Shown here piece after piece: positions 46,201-56,619 of a stretch of 64,000 nucleotides of DNA (position 1 is its first letter; every line of letters begins with the position of its first letter). The stretch covers positions 1-64,000 of the forward strand of contig CATLJY010000184.1 in the NCBI GenBank assembly GCA_949987705.1, given 5' to 3'. The notes under the pieces were generated by a model. It was not told the origin of the DNA and made no database searches. It was given only the letters and a program-made list of their open reading frames with translations. The position numbers were made by a program, and so were the translations under genes. Source of the stretch: Thereva unica (taxonomy: Eukaryota > Arthropoda > Insecta > Diptera > Therevidae).

Positions 46201-46996
46201 GGAAAATGTGCGAAAATATTCAAACATAAAACTATGTACAAAGTGGGAGGGGCGGTATGGCGCTAGAAACCTCATTGCAGCACCGAATTTCCATAGTCGC
46301 ACAATTTTCAATGAAAATTTAGTAGCAGTTGAATTACGAAAGCTGGTAGTTAAATTCGATAAACCATTATACATTGGTATGGCGATTCTCGATATTTCTA
46401 AAATAGCACTGTACGAATTCCATTATGACTTTATGCTAAAAGAGTTGGATGCTGATAAATGCAAAATAATGTACATGGATACGGATTCATTAGTATATGA
46501 AATAAAAAATGTTGACATATACAATATTATGAAGAAAAACATAGATAAATTTGATACTAGTGATTATCCTATGACCAACCGGTTTAATATGCCGCAAGCA
46601 AATAAAAAAGTTCCTGGATTGATGAAAGATGAATTAAATGGCAGAATAATGACATTGTTTGTAGGCTTAAGGTCTAAAATGTACTCCCTTGAAATAGATG
46701 GTGTTGATGAAGTGAAGAAAGCAAAAGGGGTAAAGAAGAACGTTGTGGCGAAAACTTTGCAGATTAGCGACTATATTGAATGTTTGCAAAATTCAAAAAG
46801 CAAGATAGCTGAGCAAAAAAGCATTCGTTCATATAGTCATAAAGTGTACACTTTAAACCAAGCAAAGATCGCTTTAAACCCACAGGATGATAAACGCTGC
46901 ATTATGGACAACGGGATCGACACTCTACCATGGGGACATTTTTCAGTGCAGCAGCAGCAGCAGCAGCAGCAGCAAGAAGACATGGATGTAGAATAA
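43227..46996 (+). pseudogene. polB: Polinton DNA polymerase B, full length with one frameshift
   Basis: Family B DNA polymerase (protein-primed type in Polintons) expected to replicate the element. The start is the ATG at 43227. A one-base deletion near 44000 (compared with the inverted copy at 48.7-50.4 kb) shifts the frame; the remaining 1,000 codons are open. Seen in order: a zinc/HNH-like module (CCHICEKPF … DHCHLTGKYRGPAHNSCN), Exo I YADLES (44571-44588), Exo II HNLSGYD, Exo III YLKTDVLLLAD, PolA DVNNLYGWAM (~45749), PolB KNQYKKIINAVFGKTMENV (~46155-46215), PolC YMDTDS (46472-46489). All catalytic motifs are intact. The tail is poly-Gln then acidic. Confidence 0.93.
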
Positions 46997-47051
46997 AATT
47001 CACACAAGTGCAATATGTAAATAGTATGAATAAAAGAATAATTATAACTTT

Positions 47052-47528
47052 TTATAAAAAATTTGTTTTATTTAAAAATTCCCTTATTACAAAAACATTT
47101 TTCAGAGCACATCGGCCTTCGTGTATTATGCAGGATAAGAAGCCATTTGTTGTTGTTGTTGTTGTTGATAGTTTGGGGCATCCCTCCTCTTCTACATCAT
47201 ATATGGTTAGCTCCTCTCCAAATAATTCCTGAATCCATTGTTTCTTTTTAGCTCCTTTAACATAGATTATTTTATCATGCAGCAGATCTCCAACTGAATA
47301 TAGTGTGCGGTAGGGAATGTATCCATCACCCCATCTGAATCCATGATGATTGCGTCTGAGCCACTCAACTTGTTTCTTTTCAGATCGAGTTAGTTGTTTA
47401 TGTGCAAATGGTGGTTGGAATATGTAGTGCTGCATTTGATTTTCACAATTTAAAAGGGCCAATTCTTTGAAAATAAATTGATTGTTTTGTAATTTGAATC
47501 CTTGAAGATCGATGATAATGGCATCCAT
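47052..47528 (-). CDS. Polinton hypothetical protein, 158 aa, downstream of capsid gene
   Basis: Starts at the ATG at 47528, one base after the capsid stop, so the two are probably co-transcribed. The N-terminus MDAIIIDLQGFKLQ has an acidic D-L-Q-G-F motif in a strand-like setting, reminiscent of the first motif of DEDD-type nucleases, followed by FKELAL, a PPF motif, a Trp-rich block (WLRRNHHGFRWGDGYIPY) and a Thr run. I associate this arrangement with insect Polintons but cannot name a function. It converges on the polymerase gene across ~55 bp. Confidence 0.65.
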   Translation of the reverse strand: MDAIIIDLQGFKLQNNQFIFKELALLNCENQMQHYIFQPPFAHKQLTRSEKKQVEWLRRNHHGFRWGDGYIPYRTLYSVGDLLHDKIIYVKGAKKKQWIQELFGEELTIYDVEEEGCPKLSTTTTTTNGFLSCIIHEGRCALKNVFVIREFLNKTNFL

Positions 47529-47529
47529 T

Positions 47530-48724
47530 TCAAGCAATTTTCCTGACTTCGTTGGTTAGAGGTGTATATTCCACTATTCGATCATGTAGCAATAAACAGT
47601 ATGCTGTTGTGTTAGTGGGAACGTTTTCCGATGTTTTGAATTCCAACCTTATATCCACAGGACCTGTTTTAATGGTTTCGTTTTGCCGAGAGCAATCAAT
47701 GACTACGATCGGAGCATCACGCATAAACTCTTCCCTTGAGAGTAGTGGCTGCAACTGGCGTCCATAGTATGAAGTTTGGAATTTTATATACATATCATAT
47801 AGGAGAGCGTATTTATGAGCATCAAATTTCAAGTTCAGGTCATCATATGGGTATGATTCCGAATTCAAGTGTACTTTAACATCTGTCAGCTTGCAGTGGT
47901 CAAACTTACTGACATCCTTTGTTTTATCATTTTTACGATTTGTTTGGAGAGCTAGTATGACATATCGAGGCTTCTCCATCTGCGATGACGTTTTGACAGA
48001 CCACGTGTGATGAGTCGTTGCTGGTAGCGTGGGGTACTCGTATATGTCCCAGCTCCTAAATGGCATTTGTATTTCACGACCGCTTTCAATGATTTTATAT
48101 AAAGCAATTTTCTCATGATCGGCCACATTAACATGGAGAATGCGCCACTGAAGCTTCGAGATTGAGATGTTTACATCATCTGTCGGTGATATGACCGCAT
48201 CTTCATCCATCCTGCTTCGTATTAATATGAGTTCATGTTTAGCGTTGGCGATAATTTTATTGTAATCTTCAGCAAAGCCCAGCAATGTTTTTAGAGGGAT
48301 GCAGAAATTGAAGAATCCATGGGGGGATGTAATTGATTTATCCGGCGACCAACTAGCGTTGTATAACATGCGACTCTCATTTGGGTTTAATGATATGTAA
48401 TTTTTTAGTGTTGTTGCTATTCCAAGATTTCGAGTTCTATCAATTTCTACACCATTGATTTCATAGCGAATTTCCTCAAAGAGAAACGCTATAGCATTAT
48501 TTACTAGCCCTGCAGTGCTGGATATTGTTCCGTCGGGTTTAGTTACTGTTCCCTTAATGTATATGAAACTTTCAGCTGGGAGGATATACAGGTCTTGGTT
48601 TTGCACTGGAATGCGGGTTTCATCACTGTTTTTAAATGAAGAGGTGAACGATGAGTAAGTGTGGTAGTCAATTTTTGTTATGCTATTATCATGGCTTGTG
48701 CCTTCAGTAATATCCAAGATGTTC
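47530..48724 (-). CDS. mcp: Polinton major capsid protein (double jelly-roll type), N-terminally fused
   Basis: About 398 residues with segments characteristic of Polinton capsid proteins: ITKIDYHTYSSFTSSF, IPVQNQDLYILP, FLFEEIRYEINGVEIDRTRN, YYGRQLQPLLSREEFMRDAP, and the C-terminal TTAYCLLLHDRIVEYTPLTN. The double jelly-roll identity comes from published work on Polintons. The native start codon and a few residues are missing; the frame runs without stop into the inverted polymerase copy, giving a 727-codon chimera (47530-49713). The distal ~1.2 kb is otherwise intact. Confidence 0.85.
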
Positions 48725-50405
48725 TCGCATATATGGCAGCATGGTTGGTTTAATTGAATGCACTTTTCCTGCGCTGATAACGGTGCTAGTGGTTTTATAT
48801 CCTTTATTTGCTCTTCGGCTATATTTGCGATCTCCTGCAGCTGCAATGTAAACCACTGAAGACACGTTTTTCCACGATTCGATCGGTAAAATGATAGAGA
48901 TTCATCGTAATAGCAGTGAAAATATAATCCAATACTATGAACTTCATGTTCTTGAATTTTCCTTGTCTTATCACCATTACTACCACCATCGGTAACAGGT
49001 ATCAATATTGACTCCAAATCTGCATATACTGTAAATGGTACCGGATTCTTGTAATTATAATTTTTAAAAGTGATAAATTTCTCCTTGTGAAAAGCAACTT
49101 TACAGTCATTCACCTTTTCACACTCAGACACATGCGCTGCGAGCATTTCTTCAGTATAAAAATAAAATAAACATCTATCGCAGATATATTTTTTATGTTT
49201 ATTTTTAGAAACCTGGCTACACACCAAACGCGACAAGTCTTTAATCCAACAGAAGTGATAAACAATATCACTATCACCGTCACTATCATCACCATCCTCA
49301 CTGCAGCCATAATTTGACTTTATCATTAGCAGGTTGATGTGTTTATCCAATTTCTTCTTCGTTAAGTAAGCTGGAACAGTCGTGTATTCGCTCATCTTTT
49401 CCTTTTCCAGTATGAAAACATTAATTGATAATCCACTGTTTGCTTCAAATGTTTTTATTTGACTCAGTGTAACTGGAAAAGTAATCCCGCTCAAGTTTAG
49501 CACATTGTTGTAGTGCGGGTACTTTGATGTTCTATAAGCATGATCCCCGTGCTCTACTGGATACAAAGCTGAGACCACTGCCCACGCAAAGCATGCATTA
49601 TCATTATTTCTCACATTTACGCATACCTGTTTTGCTGCGATGCTTTGTGGCAATTTTATATAGGATGATCCTCTTAATGGTTCGTATTTGTTTATATGCA
49701 CCATTAAGTTCACTATGGTATGTAAAGCCCAACCGCTATCTCTCTCTCTTGGAACTCCTCAACCTGGGTCAATAGATCATCCTGCACGTTTTTCAAAAAC
49801 CACTGTTCCAGATCATCGGTGCTCCCAATGGGTGTAGTTTTGGTGTGAAAGTATTTTATGTCGCTTATAATATCACCATCATTAACACCATGCTTAACAT
49901 ACTCGCAGCTTAAAGTCGTTGATATCTTGATGAAATTGTGCTTCTTTAAAATGTTCTTAACGCGCCGCTCAAACAAAGCATAACCATCCTTTAGAAATTG
50001 CTTCACTTCGATGTGCTTTATATTAATGATGACGCATGTCCTGATTCGTAATGCAAACGCATTATGCAGCTCTTCCCAGCGTACACGAGCACTTCTTTTT
50101 TCACTTCTTCCTCCTTCCTGCACACCTGCTCCATGGTGGCTGCTGCCAGCTTTCAACAATACTTGTAAACCTCTTAGTTGCGCAATACAATTTTGATAGT
50201 GTTGTTTGGTCCCAATCTGCTTTTCAGCCCTGCATGCTGCTTTTATTTTTTTAATGAATAAACTACACACTTTGGTAATAATTACACTTTGCGCAGCGTC
50301 TCTGCCTCTTAAGCAATCTGCGGCTTGCTTATTTAGTCCACTCATAATGCGGCGTGTATCCATTTTAAAAGTTATAATAATTAATAACAAAAACAAAACT
50401 TTTCA
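48724..50405 (-). pseudogene. Inverted partial copy of the polymerase gene (N-terminal half)
   Basis: Duplicates 43180-44866 in reverse orientation, from the promoter-proximal sequence through the CCHIC motif. The start would be ATG at 50363. It carries its own frameshift (a CT-dinucleotide gain near 49740-49750) but has the base that is missing near 44000 in the main copy. The distal end joins the capsid gene in frame. It lacks the exonuclease II/III and polymerase motifs, so it cannot polymerise. Confidence 0.93.
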
Positions 50406-50408
50406 CTT

Positions 50409-50885
50409 AAGTCGCTAAGTCAGCCGAAATACGAGTATTTAGGAGAAGTTGTAGCTCACATATCAGGTTTGGGCTATTATACGTTTTCTAACAACCGCGA
50501 TGTTATACCACCGGAGGAAGCAAAGCCAAACTCAATTTTCATCTTTGATGATGTAGCCTGCGATAAACAAAATAATATTAGAGCCTACTTTTGTATGGGG
50601 AGACATAACGACATTGACAGCTTTTACCTCTGTCAAACTTATACTCATATACCAAAGCATCTAATCCGAGATAATGCAAACTTTCTGATCATATTCAAAC
50701 AAGATGATTTGAACCTGAAGCATGTATACAATGATCATGTGAATAGTGATATGGAATTCGCAAAGTTCAGAAAAGCGTGTGCAAACTGTTGGAAAGACAA
50801 ATATGGATTCTTAGTAATTGATAAGGACAGCCCCATGGGCAAAGGTCGATATCGAAAAGGCTTTGATGTATTCATGAGCCTATGA
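50409..50885 (+). pseudogene. Polinton packaging ATPase (FtsK-HerA type), C-terminal fragment
   Basis: Opens without a start at the edge of the inverted duplication. It has the Walker B-like strand SIFIFDDVACDKQ and the downstream sensor-like block CMGRHNDIDSFYLCQTYTHI, then IPKHLIRDNAN and a C-terminal basic tail; the match to A32-like/FtsK-HerA Polinton ATPases is good. The Walker A half is missing, apparently deleted by the same event that placed the polymerase copy here. Non-functional as it stands. Confidence 0.85.
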
Positions 50886-50924
50886 AGGAGCCCACCTAAT
50901 CAGCTGACCAGGTCTTTCAGCTCC

Positions 50925-51845
50925 GCCTGGCTGGTCTGTCTGGCTGGTCTGTCTGGCTGGTTGGCTGGTCTGTCTGGCTGGTTGGCTGGTCTGTCTGGCT
51001 GGTTGGCTGGTCTGTCTGGCTGGTTGGCTGGTCTGTCTGGCTGGTTGGCTGGTCTGTCTGGCTGGTTGGCTGGTATGTCTGGCTGGTTGGCTGGTCTGTC
51101 TGGCTGGTCTGTCTGGCTGGTTGGCTGGTCTGTCTGGCTGGTCTGTCTGGCTGGTTGGCTGGTCTGTCTGGCTGGTTAGCTGGTCTGTCTGGCTGGTTGG
51201 CTGGTCTGTCTGGCTGGTTGGCTGGTCTGTCTGGCTGGTCTGTCTGGCTGGTTGGCTGGTCTGTCTGGCTGGTTGGCTGGTCTGTCTGGCTGGTTGGCTG
51301 GTCTGTCTGGCTGGTCTGTCTGGCTGGTTGGCTGGTCTGTCTGGCTGGTTGGCTGGTCTGTCTGGCTGGTTGGCTGGTCTGTCTGGCTGGTCTGTCTGGC
51401 TGGTTGGCTGGTCTGTCTGGCTGGTTAGCTGGTCGGTCTGGCTGGTTGGCTGGTCTGTCTGGCTGGTTGGCTGGTCTGTCTGGCTGGTCTGTCTGGCTGG
51501 TTGGCTGGTCTGTCTGGCTGGTTGGCTGGTCTGTCTGGCTGGTCTGTCTGGCTGGTTGGCTGGTCTGTCTGGCTGGTTGGCTGGTCTGTCTGGCTGGTTG
51601 GCTGGTCTGTCTGGCTTGTCTGTCTGGCTGGTTGGCTGGTCTGTCTGGCTGGTTGGCTGGTCTGTCTGGCTGGTTGGCTGGTCTGTCTGGCTGGTCTGTC
51701 AGGCTGGTTGGTTGGTCTGTCTGGCTGGTTGGCTGGTCTGTCTGGCTGGTTGGCTGGTCTGTCTGGCTGGTCTATCTGGCTGGTCGGTCTGTCTGTCTGT
51801 CTGGCTGGTGTGTCTGGCTGATCTATCTGGTTGACCTGCCTGGTA
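50925..51845 (+). repeat. ~920-bp satellite of GGCTGGTTGGCTGGTCTGTCT units
   Basis: An irregular mix of a 21-base unit and a 13-base unit (GGCTGGTCTGTCT), with few substitutions. All three plus frames and one minus frame stay open for hundreds of codons because the unit has no stop, giving Trp/Gly/Leu-rich pseudo-proteins. It lies between the ATPase fragment and the accessory gene, and is not in the TIR. Confidence 0.95.
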
Positions 51846-51916
51846 CGTCTGGATCTATATAAATGCTTATTAGCATAGCTGTATATCATTGTAGCTGTAA
51901 CCACACGTGTAACAAC

Positions 51917-52708
51917 ATGAATGAAAAATTGATGAAGGATATTATAAAAACACGTGAGGCTATACGAAGAAAATATAAAGCTCTCAAGACTGGTAAAATT
52001 GAATCTGAAGCTCAATTAGAGGAAACATTTAAACCTATAACCAACACGCTGAAAAAAGCGCTCACAACAACAGCAGCATCAGTGAAACTTGAACCAAAAG
52101 AAGAAGAAGATGAAATTAAGCACGAGGGCAATGAAGAAGCATACACACCACCACCACCACCACCACGTAAATACTTAAAGCTAGAGCCACCGAGTTATTC
52201 TGAGGATGATGATGATGATGATGATCAGTTTGTCACACCTACAAAAGAACCAAAATTAGAGTCTGCAGACCAGATACTAAACAAATATAAACAACTACTG
52301 GAAAATGATAGCACGAGAATTGATAAAACGTATGGAGCGTACTATAAGAACGATATGTGGAATATTGGTAATTCGAGATTAAAAGTTGATAAAGAATACT
52401 TTCTTATAGATGGCAAGCGGTACAAGATAACTGAAGGTCTAGCTGAATTAATTTTTATGAAAAAGCCTCGAGGCTACTCAAAAGAAGACTTGTCCAATTA
52501 TCAAAAAATTGTAAATGATACATGCACCCACAGACGTGATTTTAAGGAAAACCAGCAAATAAAAGGAACAAATAGCTTCAAATATAGAAACATAATAAAA
52601 AAGTTGATTCACACTCCTCATACTGGAACGGGAATAATGCAAATAGGATTATTTCTAAAGCCATATAGGAATCTCAATCAGATAGGCTTCTATCACCTTC
52701 TTTCTTAA
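51917..52708 (+). CDS. Polinton accessory protein, ~263 aa (DUF8207-like)
   Basis: The start chosen is ATG 51917 (MNEKLMKDIIKTREAIRRKY), since residues ahead of it, up to 51863, are low-quality and follow the satellite. It has an N-terminal Lys-rich helix, a long acidic/proline linker (PPPPPPRK; D-runs near residues 97-105), and a C-terminal domain with YGAYYKNDMWNIGNSRLKVD, YFLIDGKRYKITEGLAELIF and KPRGYSKEDLSNYQKI. I associate this C-terminal pattern with a domain of unknown function in insect Polinton proteins (DUF8207); the name is from memory. A minor structural or DNA-binding role is possible. Confidence 0.65.
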   Translation: MNEKLMKDIIKTREAIRRKYKALKTGKIESEAQLEETFKPITNTLKKALTTTAASVKLEPKEEEDEIKHEGNEEAYTPPPPPPRKYLKLEPPSYSEDDDDDDDQFVTPTKEPKLESADQILNKYKQLLENDSTRIDKTYGAYYKNDMWNIGNSRLKVDKEYFLIDGKRYKITEGLAELIFMKKPRGYSKEDLSNYQKIVNDTCTHRRDFKENQQIKGTNSFKYRNIIKKLIHTPHTGTGIMQIGLFLKPYRNLNQIGFYHLLS

Positions 52709-53143
52709 AGTGGTGTTGTTTACATAGGTGCATGGAACTCATGGACAAGTACAAAATTTACCAACTTCCGGTATCCGGCTGTCTTAGATGGAATTGCATC
52801 ACCATAGTCACAGACAGGCAAATCCCTACCCCTTCCCCCCAAAAGTTGTTTACACAGGTGCATGGAATTCAATTCAATTTACCAACTTCCGGTCTATAGC
52901 TTTCTCACGCAGGCGCAAAAACTGCTGACGTAGCGAATTCCTAGGCCCCAAAAGTTGTTTACACAGGTGCATCATGAAAACTTCCACCCCAAAGTTGTTT
53001 AGACAGGTGCATCTATGTGCTGCGGACTCATGGACAAGTTCAATCATGTTTCTAGATTTAGGGTATATAATGAGAACTGTGAAGGAGAACGCTAGCAGTT
53101 CAACCCCAACCACCTGGAGATCAACAGCATTAGCCCCAGAAAC

Positions 53144-53518
53144 ATGGATACAGCAACAGAACTCAAAAGCTTGGAATACTCACCATACTTAAGGATGTCC
53201 GACATGGAGTTTGGAACCCCATATAAAATAAAATCTGCAAGCAGGCTTGAAACAGTGTATGGTGTTCGGATTCATCTCGAGTTAAAGGAGCATCAGCTTT
53301 TGCTACCAGCCAGGTACAGTTCACTTTCTGATGCAGCCTTACAAGACATCAACAACAAAGGAAATTTCCACGTAATCAATTCTGGACCGCAGGGGAAGAC
53401 ATTTATTTTCAAGTTTGTACAAATTGATGCCATTCCAGTTAATTATAGTTTTTATACCGATAATTCAAGTGAAATCCCTAATTTTTACAATCCTAACAAC
53501 AACAACAAAAAGAAGTGA
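53144..53518 (+). CDS. Small conserved Polinton TIR protein, 124 aa (right copy)
   Basis: Encodes the same protein as the left-TIR gene (42171-42545), here on the plus strand toward the right tip. The retained identity suggests gene conversion between TIRs or recent duplication. The function is not recognised. Confidence 0.65.
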   Translation: MDTATELKSLEYSPYLRMSDMEFGTPYKIKSASRLETVYGVRIHLELKEHQLLLPARYSSLSDAALQDINNKGNFHVINSGPQGKTFIFKFVQIDAIPVNYSFYTDNSSEIPNFYNPNNNNKKK

Positions 53519-54224
53519 AGTGTCTTGAATAAACAAATAATTGTACGATTTATCAGAATAAAACAAAATAATATGTGTTCTAATTAATAGGTTTTTTATT
53601 TGTAGCTATTACAACAACAACAATTCTTTTTAATACCCTAACTTTATTAAATATTTCAGAAGTTTGCTCTGCGTTTAATTTTTTTCTTTTCAGTACTAAC
53701 TTGCTGATTACATTCACTGATGCACTTTGTTTATCTCAATAAACGTTCGCAGCATGAGAAGACTGAAATTTTCACATCTTTGCTTGATAAGGAATCTGAT
53801 GTTTTCTTATTTAACCGTTATTAAAATTTACTCATTGGGTACAATTAGCACTTAAGGTGATCAGTTTAAATAATAGAATTTATCCAATACGTTCAAGATT
53901 GAATAATTAAGGCATAAGTTAGCTGATAATGGGAATCTTCATTGTTTTTAGTATGTGACCGAGTATTTTTTGCGGCAGCTTTTTGCCACTTCTTAGTGTG
54001 TGTAATATTTGTGGTTTGTGAAAGGTATTTTACCTTAAATTTATTGTTTAAAAATATAATATATCCAGCATCACAAGTCTGATGAAAATGGGAGCCTTCG
54101 CTGCATTGTTGATGCTTATGGGAAATATCTTTTTCATCTTTTTGACCACTTAGCAATTTTCAAGTTGCGGTTGTTATAATATTGCGACTTGAGGTGAGTA
54201 TTCTCATTAAAAATTCTTTGGAAG

Positions 54225-54226
<2 letters not shown>

Positions 54227-54314
<88 letters not shown>
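54227..54314. repeat. (AAT)n microsatellite in right TIR
   Basis: About 29 units, counterpart of the (ATT)n at 41406-41475. Confidence 0.95.
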
Positions 54315-55380
54315 TATCATGGCATATGGTTGCAATCCAGATCATAGCTTACAGATATCGCACCGGGTTGTTGTCGAGAATAATATATAGCCATCTCAGC
54401 TAAAGCTTAATTTAATTCTTAGTGTTACTTGAAAGTCCAGTTCTTCACTGAATTATATGTATATTTTTACTCCAGAATCAAAGCTCATTCCAAAGCACCA
54501 GAATTAATACTACAGAAAACATCTCGAAACCAAAGCTCTCAATCCCCCACACACACAGCTTAGTTTAATTCCACTCACAGAGAAATTTATCCAAAGGTTC
54601 CCCAAGAGCTTCTTTAATTCTTAGTTCAACTAGCTTCTCACAGCTGGCGCTCACATCTCGCACCAACTTCCCACCCCATGCCGGTTCTGGACCACGCAAA
54701 GATACATCCAGAGCCTTCCATCACATCCCCAAATCCCATGCCAGCTCTGGGCCATATCCCATGCCATTTCTGCGCCACCTTCAATTCCCATGCCTGCTCT
54801 GGGCCAAATCCCATGCCCGTTCTGCGCCACCCTATCCAAGAAACATACATCCAGAGCTTTAAGTCACACCTCAAATCCCATGCCAGCTCTGGACCAAATC
54901 AACACCGAAATTCAACTAGCTTCCCACAGGTGGCACCCAACAACACAGCTTTCAAATCCCACGCCGGCCACACGCCAAATCCCATGCCCACTCTGGGCCA
55001 CCCCATCCAAGACGCACACCCAAAACACCTCACACACCTACATGCAGAGCTTTCACCCATCTCCACCCACCAACTCCAAGCCACCCCATCCAAGACACCC
55101 AACCTCCATAAACAGCTTTCAAACCACCTTACCCAAGACCCAAACCCAAAAACATCTCGTACACGTACATAAAGAGCTTTCACCCATCTCCACACACCAA
55201 CTCTAAGCCACCTTCACACCTCATACCCATACATGAAGAGCTTTCAAGCCACCTTATCCAAGACACAAACCTAAAACACCTCGTACACGTACATGAAGAG
55301 CTTTCAGACCCCCCCCCCAAATCCTATGTCACTACGAAGCCACCTCCTAGGTGGCTTAGAACCGGCATAGCTCTACTACT

Positions 55381-55589
55381 CAGATTCTAAGATTGGGGAT
55401 CTAGTTCTTATCAAGGACAATCACTTAACTCCACGATCATGGTTAATGGGACGGATAGTACAGGTGCATCCCGGTAAGGATGGCATTGTGCGAGTTTTAA
55501 CAATTAAAACCCAAAATAATGTCATCAAAAGTCCGATACACAAAATCTGTCCATTTCCAGTCGAGGTCAATGACTCTAAAGGCGAATAA
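55381..55589 (+). CDS. pol: BEL Pol C-terminal end after the Polinton
   Basis: Starts with the second CAGATT duplication and continues the DUF5641-type domain (IGDLVLIKDN; SWLMGRIVQVHPGKDG; VRVLTIKT), ending at TAA 55587-55589. With the Polinton and one duplication copy disregarded, the frame is continuous with 35290-40339, for a total of about 1,750 codons. DUF5641 is the chromatin/DNA-contact domain that follows integrase in BEL/Pao. Confidence 0.93.
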
Positions 55590-55960
55590 CCTAATTTCAT
55601 TATCAAACCCTTTAACAAAGACATTCATTATCTCATTTATTACACAATTGTATATCATTCTTTGCACCAATTTTCTATTTTTTCAACTAGTTCAATGTCA
55701 AATTAAACCAATCAAACAAAAAAAATCAAATACCCCAAAGTCAATTGTTATCATGGTTCCATTGTCATCTAATCCTCACATACTTTGCTGTATTGCTAAA
55801 TTTGCATACCAATGACTTTACTACAACTAAAGTCAAACTAGTACACATTCTCTAAAATTTTAACCCTTTACTCATAACTAACGGTTATACTACCGATATT
55901 CGTGAATCCATCACTCAAAATTCGATAAGGGATCAGTTCTTATCAATCATTGAACGAATC
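55590..55960 (+). other. Spacer between pol and the 3' ORF
   Basis: Short overlapping frames only. One (55519-55815) has a hydrophobic stretch (TFIISFITQLYIILCTNFLF) but overlaps pol, lacks conserved features and is probably chance. Confidence 0.5.
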
Positions 55961-56407
55961 ATGTCGACCCGTAACGAGCAACCCCAAGCTGATGAAGAGT
56001 TTATCATCGATCTCTCCAACGACGACGACGACGACGATATCAACCAACCAGGACAAGCGAACGAAGATGAAGGTGCTACACGGACACTACCCGGGACAGA
56101 TGACGACGACGATGACCATGACGCATGCATGGAGGATATCACCACATTATTAAGGGACCTTAAAATTTCGGCGCCTCCCTCCGTACATTTAATTATGGCC
56201 ACTCAACTTGTGCCACCAGACGCTAATGAGGATGACATGTACTGCACAGTCGTCGATGAGGGTAGCAATTATGTAGAGACTCAGAAATTCTCATTTAAAT
56301 ATCTGTTACAAACATCCCGACGCAAAATACGTCTGCCCTTTAGTAATGGAGACGTCATTGAAATTAAGATTTTACAAAGTGGATTAATAAAGGTCACTAG
56401 AACTTAA
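55961..56407 (+). CDS. BEL 3' accessory ORF, 148 aa, acidic
   Basis: A clear ATG-initiated frame between pol and the 3' LTR, where env lies in the few BEL elements that have it. It has no signal peptide, membrane segment or Cys pattern. The N-terminal third is acidic with two Asp runs (near residues 23-29 and 48-52). The C-terminal half is basic and strand-like (SSRRKIRLPFSNGDVIEIKI region), ending in a terminal GLIKVTRT. Third-position composition looks coding. Family not recognised; a Gag-like, nucleic-acid-binding or host-derived regulator are all possible. Confidence 0.5.
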   Translation: MSTRNEQPQADEEFIIDLSNDDDDDDINQPGQANEDEGATRTLPGTDDDDDDHDACMEDITTLLRDLKISAPPSVHLIMATQLVPPDANEDDMYCTVVDEGSNYVETQKFSFKYLLQTSRRKIRLPFSNGDVIEIKILQSGLIKVTRT

Positions 56408-56607
56408 AGTCATTGTTGTTATTTATTTTCATTTGTTTATTTTCTCTCTCAATTCTTTAAGGTCGGACTTGCGCTAATAAAGGTTACTGAGTCTAGTGCC
56501 ATTGTTTCACTTCATTTATTGTTTTCGCTTTTCCTCTTCTCTCATTTAATTTTAACGTTTCAAGGTGATTAGTTAATTTACAGTTTGAAACATATCAAAA
56601 TGTTTCA
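56408..56607 (+). other. BEL 3' untranslated region
   Basis: Contains the phrase TAAAGGTCACTAGAACTTAAAGTCATTG and a diverged second form TAAAGGTTACTGAGTCTAGTGCCATTG ~70 bp later, suggesting an internal duplication. No gene. Confidence 0.5.
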
Positions 56608-56619
56608 ACGGGGGGAGTA
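56608..56619 (+). promoter_or_regulatory. BEL polypurine tract
   Basis: ACGGGGGGAGTA directly precedes the 3' LTR, the standard plus-strand primer position. Confidence 0.85.

Larger units (their letters stand above)
40340..55380. mobile_element. Polinton/Maverick, 15,041 bp, rearranged, non-autonomous
   Basis: Ends AGTAGTAGAGCTATG…CATAGCTCTACTACT with 2.6-kb TIRs and a 6-bp TSD. Gene order: small TIR gene (-), DNA polymerase B (+), hypothetical (-), major capsid protein (-), inverted copy of the polymerase N-terminal half (-), truncated ATPase (+), GW-type satellite, accessory gene (+), small TIR gene (+). I see no retroviral-type integrase and no adenain-type protease, and the ATPase lacks its Walker A part, so movement would need helper proteins. 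It entered an existing BEL element, so it is the younger of the two. Confidence 0.95.
52712..55380 (-). repeat. Polinton right TIR (~2.67 kb)
   Basis: Inverted copy of 40340-42972 with small differences: CACCTCCTAGGTGGCTTAGAACCGG near the tip against a changed block at the left tip, a longer (AAT)n, and scattered substitutions. Tip ...CTCTACTACT at 55380, then the CAGATT duplication. Confidence 0.92.

Noticed and set aside
44277..49310. Matching 66-codon frames at 44277-44477 and 49110-49310
   Set aside because: Shadow frame of the duplicated polymerase segment, not a separate gene.
50961..51862. Long Trp/Gly/Leu-rich open frames in several plus frames and a Gln/Pro/Thr-rich minus frame
   Set aside because: All are readings of one stop-free simple satellite; none has a stable frame or start context.
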